The notes beneath the pieces were generated by a model. The model ran no database searches, was not told the DNA's origin, and saw nothing but the letters and a program-made list of their open reading frames with translations. Positions 28,006 through 34,013 of a stretch of 34,013 bases of DNA are shown piece by piece. The stretch covers positions 1 to 34,013 of the forward strand of contig NW_024468352.1 of the NCBI RefSeq assembly GCF_002104995.1, read 5' to 3'. The stretch's first letter is position 1. Each line of letters opens with the position of its first letter. This DNA is from Linderina pennispora. Lineage: Eukaryota; Kickxellomycota; Kickxellomycetes; Kickxellales; Kickxellaceae. The position numbers and the translations under genes were made by a program.

Positions 28006-31000
28006 ATGGTAAGCAGTTTGCAGCATTCGAGATGACATTGTATGCATCCCGGCCAAGCTGACTAATTGGGTGGAGGCGGCCTTTCTCGCTGCTATGTGTA
28101 GGCACGCGGCGGTGGCAGCAAACGGCCGGCAAAGGCCGACTGGTCCGAGTCAGCAACAAAGAAGAAGCAGGCGGGAGTGTCCGACATGACGCTCTTGTCT
28201 AAAATCACCAACGACGCAATCAACGACAACCTGAAGAAGCGCTTCAACAATGCGGACATTTACACATACATTGGTAATGTGCTGATTAGCGTGAATCCGT
28301 TCCGAGACCTGGGCATTTACACACCGCAGGTGCTCAAGAGCTATGAGAACAAGAACCGCATGGAGCAGCCCCCGCACGTATACGCAATCGCCGAGGGCGC
28401 ATTCCGCAACATGGTGTCGTACCGCGAGAGCCAGTGCGTGATTATCTCTGGCGAGTCGGGGGCGGGCAAGACCGAGGCGGCGAAGAAGATCATGGAGTAC
28501 ATTGCTGCCGTGTCTGGCAGCGGCGGCGCAGGCAGCGGCATCAGCGGCATCAAGGACATGGTGCTAGCGACAAACCCGCTGCTCGAGAGCTTCGGGTGCG
28601 CCAAAACGCTGCGCAACAACAACTCGAGTCGCCACGGCAAGTACCTCGAGATTCAGTTCAACGCCGGTGGCGAGCCGGTCGGTGCCATCATCACCAACTA
28701 CCTGCTGGAGAAGAACCGCGTGGTGGGGCAGATCAAGAACGAGCGCAACTTCCACATTTTCTACCAGTTTGCCAAGGCTGCGTCGCAGGAGTACCGCGAT
28801 ATGTTTGGCGTGTCGGGCCCAGAGAGCTATCTGTACACTAGCGCCGCCGGGTGCCTGGACGTACCCAACATCGACGATGCCAAGGACTACGCCGACACCA
28901 TCAAGGCTATGAACACGATCGGAATCACCAAGGACGAACAGGCGGGGATCCACCGCATGCTGGCCACGATCTTGTGGCTAGGCAACGTGCAGTTTACCGA
29001 GGATGACGACGGCGGCTCAGCCATCACCGACCCCAACATCACGCAGTTCGTCGCGTATCTGCTGGAGGCAAACCAGGACATGGTCAGCAAGGCCCTGACC
29101 AAGCGCACTATCGAGACGTCGCGTGGCGGGCGGCGTGGGTCCGTGTATGATGTGCCATTGAACACGTCGCAGGCACGTGCAGCCCGTGACGGCCTCTCCA
29201 AGGCCATCTACGGGCGGCTGTTTGACTGGATTGTGGCCCGCGTCAACACTGCCATGCAGGCGCGCGAGGCGGCGTCGTATATCATCGGTGTGCTGGATAT
29301 CTACGGATTCGAGATCTTCCAGTCCAACTCGTTCGAGCAGCTGTGCATCAACTATGTCAACGAAAAGCTGCAGCAGATCTTCATTGAGCTGACGCTCAAG
29401 GCCGAGCAGGAGGAGTACGTGCGCGAGCAGATCCGGTGGACGCCGATCGACTACTTCAACAACAAGATTGTGTGCGACCTCATCGAGGCCAAGCGCCCGC
29501 CCGGCGTGTTTGCAGCCATGAACGACGCCTGCGCAACGGCGCACGCTGATCCGAAGGCGGCCGACAACTCGCTGAGCCAGCGGCTGACCATGTGCTCACA
29601 CAACAAGCACTTTGAGCTGTTCGACGGCAGCTTCACCGTCAAGCACTACGCCGGTGACGTAACCTACACCATCTCGGGAATGACCGACAAGAACAAGGAC
29701 CAGCTGCTGCGCGACCACCTGGAGCTGTGCAAGTCGTCGGGCAACCAGTTCCTGAGGACGCTGTTCCCGGAGCCTCTGGACCAGGACTCGAAGAAGCGGC
29801 CGCCTACGGCCAGCGATCTGATCAAGGGCAGCGCCAACGAGCTGGTGACCAAGCTGATGCAGAGTCAGCCCAGCTACATCCGTACAATCAAGCCCAACGA
29901 GAACAAGAGCCCCTCAGAGTTCGACGACAAGCGCGTGCTGCACCAGGTCAAGTACCTGGGTCTGTGCGAAAACATCCGCATTCGTCGCGCCGGCTTTGCG
30001 TACCGCCAGACGTTCGAAAAGTTCGTCGAGCGCTTCTACCTGCTGTCCAGCGCAACGTCGTATGCTGGAGACTACATCTGGACCGGCGATGCCAAGACAG
30101 CGTGCGTGCAGATCTTCAAGGACACCAACATCGCCGCCGAGGAGTGGCAGATCGGAACCACCAAGGCTTTCATCCGCCACCCCGAGACGCTGTGGGCGCT
30201 CGAGAATCTGCGCGAGCGCTACTGGCACAACATGGCGAGCCGCATTCAGCGCGCGTGGCGGGCCCATATGGCATTCAAGCATACGGCAGCACGCAAGATC
30301 CAGCGGTTCTGGCTGGGGAAGAAGGAGGCTCTGGAGCTGCTCAAGGTGCGGGAGAAGGGCCACGACCTGCTCGGCGGACGCAAGGAGCGCCGCCGCCTGA
30401 GTCTGATCAGCGTGCGTGTGTTTGCCGGTGATTACCTGGGCGTCAACGGCTCCAGCGCCGGCGGCATCGGCCAGCTGATCCGCGACGCCGCGGGCATTGG
30501 CAAGGAGAAGGTCAAGTTCAGCAGCGACATCCAGTGCCTGGTCCCGCGGTCCATGCGGTCGGCCATCCCCATGCCGCGGTCGCTGGTCGTGAGCGGCCAA
30601 TACCTGTATGTGTTGTCGGCCATCGTCAACCAGGGCCTGCTGCAGTACAGCGTCGAAACAAAGGCTGGTCTGGTCAACATCAAGGACCTTGCCATGTCGC
30701 CGTACCAGGACGGCTGGACAGTGATCCACCTCGAGAGCCAGCCCGATCTGGTGATTGAGTGCGAGCTCAAGACCGAGCTGCTGACAGTGCTCAACGCCAT
30801 CTCCAACGGCCGCATCAAGCTCCAGGTCAACTCGACCATCGAGTACAAGAACAAGAAGCTGAAGCCGACGCAGATCAAGTTTGTCAAGAACGAGCAGATC
30901 AAGCGCCCGCAGTTCCTGAAAAAGACTGTGCAGGTGCCGACGGGAGAGCCTGCCAACAAGCGCTCCAACCCGCCGCCCTATGTCAAGCCGACAGCCATCT

Positions 31001-31710
31001 CGGCGGCCCGCACCAACGTGCAGCGGACCAAGCCCAAGCCCGCGGTCTCAGTGCCTGCCCGCACCAACGGCAATGTCCAGCGGCAGACGTCGCCACCCAG
31101 GCAGTCCCAGCGCGATTCACCGCAGCAGATCATGCAGCAGTGGAACAACCAGGCTGCCGGCTCCAGCAATGCACGTGCCAGTGCATCGCCGGCTCCACGC
31201 CAGCAGGCTCCCCACAGCCAGCAGGCTCCACGCCAGCAGGCTCCACGCCAGCAGGCTCCGCCGCCCCCGCCGCCCCCGCCGCCTGCCGTGCCCGTGTCCC
31301 GTAACCCGAAGCACAAGGCGCTCTATGACTTCCCGCCGCAGAACCCCGGCGAGCTGGGCCTGGAGAAGGACAGTGTCTACGAGATCCTGGACAAGAACCC
31401 CAACGGCTGGTGGCTCGGTCTGCGCGGCGGACTCGAGGGCTGGATCCCGTCAAACTACCTGAACCCGACCCCGGAGCCCGAGGCGCCTGCACGCCAGGCT
31501 GCCCCGCCGCCGCCCAGGCCCAACATGGCCAACGGCAACAGCGGCGGCGCCCATCAGGGTGACAATATGGCCAGACTGGCTGCTGCCCTGGCGTCGCGCT
31601 CGTCGCCAACCTCCACCACCAACAGCGCCAGCAACATCCCGGCCCGCCCTGGCATGAATCGGTTCCAGCAGCAGCAGGACGACGAGAGCGACGAGGAGGC
31701 ATGGGATTAG
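28006..31710 (+). CDS. MYO1: Class I myosin (fungal Myo1/MyoA type)
   Basis: Actin motor at endocytic patches that binds membranes and activates Arp2/3. The first coding exon is the ATG alone (28006-28008); after an intron the protein continues ARGGGSKRPAKADWSES, matching fungal myosin I, giving 1203 residues. Motor: P-loop GESGAGKT (118-125), switch II-type DIYGFEIFQSNSFEQLCIN, and TEDS-site Ser348 in RRGSVYDVPLN, a PAK-kinase target in the family. Neck: two IQ-like motifs (RIQRAWRAHM, KIQRFWLGKK, about 712-735). Tail: TH1 membrane-binding domain from about 750, a Pro/Gln-rich TH2 with APRQQ repeats and poly-Pro, an SH3 domain (about 1070-1128; KALYDFPPQNPGEL, WWLGLRGGLEGWIPSNYL), and an acidic end DDESDEEAWD for Arp2/3. 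No frameshifts. Confidence 0.96.
28009..28101 (+). other. Myosin intron directly after the start codon
   Basis: A 93-nt intron: donor ATG|GTAAGC, a possible branch sequence CTGACTAA, acceptor TGTGTAG. Removing it joins the ATG to GCACGCGGC in the frame of the conserved myosin N-terminus. Confidence 0.88.
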
Positions 31711-32042
31711 GGCCCTGCGTTTCCCTCTAGCCATTTCTTTTTGCTGCTTGGCTGCCAATTTTTTTTCTAGCGCTTCAACTTTCAATTATATTTTTCCTAC
31801 TTTTAAGCGGGATTTAGTTCCTTTTTTAGTCCCACTGTACGTGTCTTCTGGCGGCTCGTGTCGGCGCGATCGGGCGAGTGGGGCCTCCAGAGTAGCCGCC
31901 GGTCGCCGACACTGCCCCCTCCTGCGTTGGTTTATTTGCAGCTGAAACTCCGGCCAGTTAATTACTAATCATCGCACGCGCTCTGTTCTCTAGGAAAGGC
32001 TTGGCACTTGCTGCTCAAACCTGCCCAGCCAGCACGCCCGCA
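31711..32042. other. Intergenic region between myosin and glutathione peroxidase
   Basis: Myosin 3' region with T-rich stretches, followed by the upstream region of GPX. No additional gene is seen. Confidence 0.5.
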
Positions 32043-32731
32043 ATGAACCCGACTACTATCCGACTACTGCTGCGCTCGCATCTTGCTCTGTGTGCTGTAC
32101 GGCTGGCCCCAGCCGCGCACACTTGGGCCAGGGGATTGTCACACGTATTTAAGCCGACTTGCATCGCACCCTACGTCGCCCCCCATCTCTTCTCCACAAA
32201 CACCTTCCACACATCCGCCTCAGCAAACATGTCCACCGACAACGTGAAGTTCTACGAGCTCGGCTTCAAGGACCTGGACGGCAAGCCGTTCCCGTTCGAG
32301 CGGCTCAAGGGGCAAGGTGACGCTGATCGTCAACGTCGCCTCCAAGTGCGGCTTCACGCCCCAGTACAAGGGCCTTGAGGAGCTGTACAAAAAGTACGCC
32401 GACCGCGGCTTCACCATCCTGGGCTTCCCGTCCAACCAGTTCGCCGGCCAGGAGCCCGGCAGCTCCGACGAGATCGCCAGCTTCTGCTCGCTCACCTACG
32501 GCGTGACCTTCCCGGTCATGGAGAAGTCCGACGTCAAATGGCGACAAGGAAAACGATGTCTACAAGTATATCAAGCAGGAGAAGCCCGGCATCATGGGCC
32601 TGAAGAGGATCAAGTGGAACTTTGAAAAGTTCCTGGTCGACAAGCACGGCAACGTTGTCGAGCGCTGGGCGTCCACCACCACGCCTGCGTCCATCGAGGC
32701 GACGATCGTGAAGTACCTGGACCAGGAGTAG
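32043..32731 (+). CDS. GPX: Glutathione peroxidase-like thiol peroxidase, possible dual targeting
   Basis: Reduces peroxides. Fungal members use thioredoxin and a Cys rather than selenocysteine. Motifs: VNVASKCGFTPQYKGLEELY (peroxidatic Cys), LGFPSNQFAGQEPG (catalytic Gln), a second Cys in IASFCSLTYG (resolving position), and IKWNFEKFLVDKHG (catalytic Trp and Asn). The ATG at 32043 gives a leader of 62 residues rich in Arg, Leu and Ser with no acidic residues, typical of mitochondrial import. A second ATG at 32229 begins the cytosolic form directly (STDNVKFYELGF). One extra G in 32309-32312 and one extra A in 32536-32538 break the frame; correcting them gives about 228 residues (long form) or 166 (short form). 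Confidence 0.9.
32146..32152 (+). promoter_or_regulatory. TATA-like element between the two GPX start codons
   Basis: TATTTAA lies inside the leader-coding part, 83 bp before the ATG at 32229, with a C/T-rich stretch after it. It could drive a shorter mRNA for the cytosolic form. Confidence 0.35.
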
Positions 32732-33012
32732 GCCCTTTTCTAGTATTTTTCTCTCGCCCATTCACTAATATCAGGGCACTCGCCAGCATTCTCCCGCTGT
32801 CAGCTGTGAGTGCAGTGCTCGTGCCCACGCACGCCTTACGCGGTGGTGATGACAGCCTCACCCAATGCCTGCATCAAGGGAACGTGACCAAGCAGTGATC
32901 CAGGATTGCGAATCACAATCAACTTTTTTTTTTGGCATTGAAGAAAAACTGCGACGCCTTCAGCCACGCAGTTCTTTGCTCTTCACTCTCAACATTTACA
33001 CAGAAACGCATA

Positions 33013-33880
33013 ATGGACACACACATGGACATACACATGGACACCGACGATACCCCTGTCACAGCCACCATGCAGCAGCAGCAGCAGCAGCACCTGAACA
33101 GCTCCAGCAGGCGCCGGTTTGCGAGCCAGATTTTATTGCTGAGCTGAGGCTGTTGCCGACTACGAGTCGAGCGATCTTTCAAGCTCATCCGACTCTGACT
33201 CTGACTCCGACTCTGACGCAGGGTCCAAGAACATACTCGACATGATTGCTGAGGCCGACGACGACATTGAAGACAGCAACTACTCAGCTGCAATCACCTC
33301 GCGCAACGAGATCTTGCACCCCGAGATCCCCGCTGTTGCAATCTCCATGCTCCCGGCACACAGGAAACCCGCCCACTGGGCACAGTCTACTCGATTGTGA
33401 ATGACACGGTGATCATCGAGTCAGCGCAGTCGGGCGTGCACAGCGTCCTGGACGTTGACGCCATCGTGGCATTCTCAGATCGCTCGTGCTCGGTCAGATT
33501 TTCGAGGTGTTTGGACCTGTGGCCCGCCCCATGTACTCAGTGCGATTCAATGACCCGGCAGACATTGACCGCGAGAAGTGCGTCAAGGGCGCCCTAGTCA
33601 TCTACGCTGTGGGCATGGCGAATGTTGTGGCCACGGATAGACTGCGCACCAAGGGCTATGATGCGAGCAACGAGTACGACGAGGAGGTCAACGAAAATGA
33701 GATGGAGTTTTCGGACGACGAGAAGGAACTGGAGCATCGGCGCCAGCTGCGGGCTAGGGTGAAGCAGCAGAAGGCGGAGCAGAAGGCAGAGCAGCAGCGA
33801 GAGAGAAGCAGACGAGCCAGCCGCCTGCGCGCAAGCTGCAGTCGTACGGGGACCTGTATGACGCCGACCTTGGATTCTGA
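33013..33880 (+). CDS. NAF1: H/ACA snoRNP assembly factor Naf1 (frame broken by indels)
   Basis: Nuclear factor that binds the pseudouridine synthase Cbf5 during box H/ACA RNP assembly and is later replaced by Gar1. Landmarks: N-terminal Gln run, a Ser/Asp-rich acidic tract, NILDMIAEADDD, then the Gar1-like core GTVYSIVNDTVIIES, VLDVDAIVAFSDRSVLGQIF, FGPVARPMYSVRFND and GALVIYAV, an acidic segment (NEYDEEVNENEMEFSDDE), a charged helix and the conserved end SYGDLYDADLGF. At least six single-base breaks are needed: missing bases near 33093, 33146, 33486 and 33806, extra bases in 33352-33356 and 33378-33380. The ATG at 33013 is the first of several Met codons (MDTHMDIHMD), so the true start may be slightly further in. 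About 290 residues. Not a pseudogene in my reading, because conservation runs through every break. Confidence 0.82.
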
Positions 33881-34013
33881 TCTTGTATATTGCAATTTAT
33901 CCCCAGTACGTCCTATATTTTTAATTTGCTTTCGCCGCAAACGTGTGCAGTTCTCTAAACCTTGCTAGAGCCAGTGCCAGTGTGGGTTTGTAACCTTCAT
34001 GGTACTTGCACTT

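Noticed and set aside
1-34013. CRISPR arrays, rRNA, transposase genes, integrase or terminal-repeat elements
   Set aside because: Looked for on both strands and none seen. The only repeats are microsatellites, short palindromes and the 3.3/5.0-kb duplication.

Overview
The window looks like nuclear DNA of an early-diverging fungus. Codon use is GC-rich, introns are few and short (about 50-120 nt, GTAAG donors), many genes have TATA boxes, and the housekeeping genes are fungal in type (MTD1, mS29/Rsm23, URC1, class I myosin with an acidic Arp2/3-binding tail, NAF1). Sparse introns plus a full-length C2CD5-type gene, which I associate with animals and some basal fungi, make a Kickxellomycotina-like (zoopagomycete) source my best guess. 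That assignment is inference and was not tested by a search.

Layout. 0.1-2.6 kb: MTD1 (+) converges on the mitoribosomal protein mS29 gene (-). 2.6-5.5 kb: about 3 kb without a gene but with a diverged direct repeat. 5.5-7.2 kb: F-box-like gene (-). 9.0-10.0 kb: membrane J-domain protein (+). 10.4-11.7 kb: URC1, a GTP cyclohydrolase II-like uracil-catabolism enzyme (+). 11.9-12.5 kb: small intron-containing protein with a hydrophobic segment (-). 14.1-14.8 kb: broken kinase-like gene (+). 15.0-15.3 kb: weak hypothetical gene (-). 16.0-16.3 kb: small secreted protein (+). 16.5-16.8 kb: single-pass membrane protein with two PPPY motifs (-). 17.3-21.0 kb: C2CD5-like protein (+). 21.2-22.2 kb: ribokinase (+), tail to tail with MTQ2 (-). 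23.5-25.8 kb: a cluster of very small ORFs, two of them with their own TATA box, sharing a Trp-x-x-x-Phe helix-like motif; this is the most novel item. 25.9-27.0 kb: microbial-type PARG/macrodomain protein (-). 28.0-31.7 kb: class I myosin (+). 32.0-32.7 kb: glutathione peroxidase (+). 33.0-33.9 kb: NAF1 (+).

There is no operon logic. Genes sit in mixed orientation with their own promoters. In most TATA-containing genes the box lies about 105-130 bp upstream of the start codon.

About 30 single-base indels, nearly all in short homopolymers, break otherwise well conserved genes at both ends of the window (0-15.3 kb and 32.3-33.9 kb). About 11 kb of coding sequence between 15.9 and 31.7 kb has none. 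I read these as assembly or sequencing errors rather than biology, and the gene spans below bridge them.
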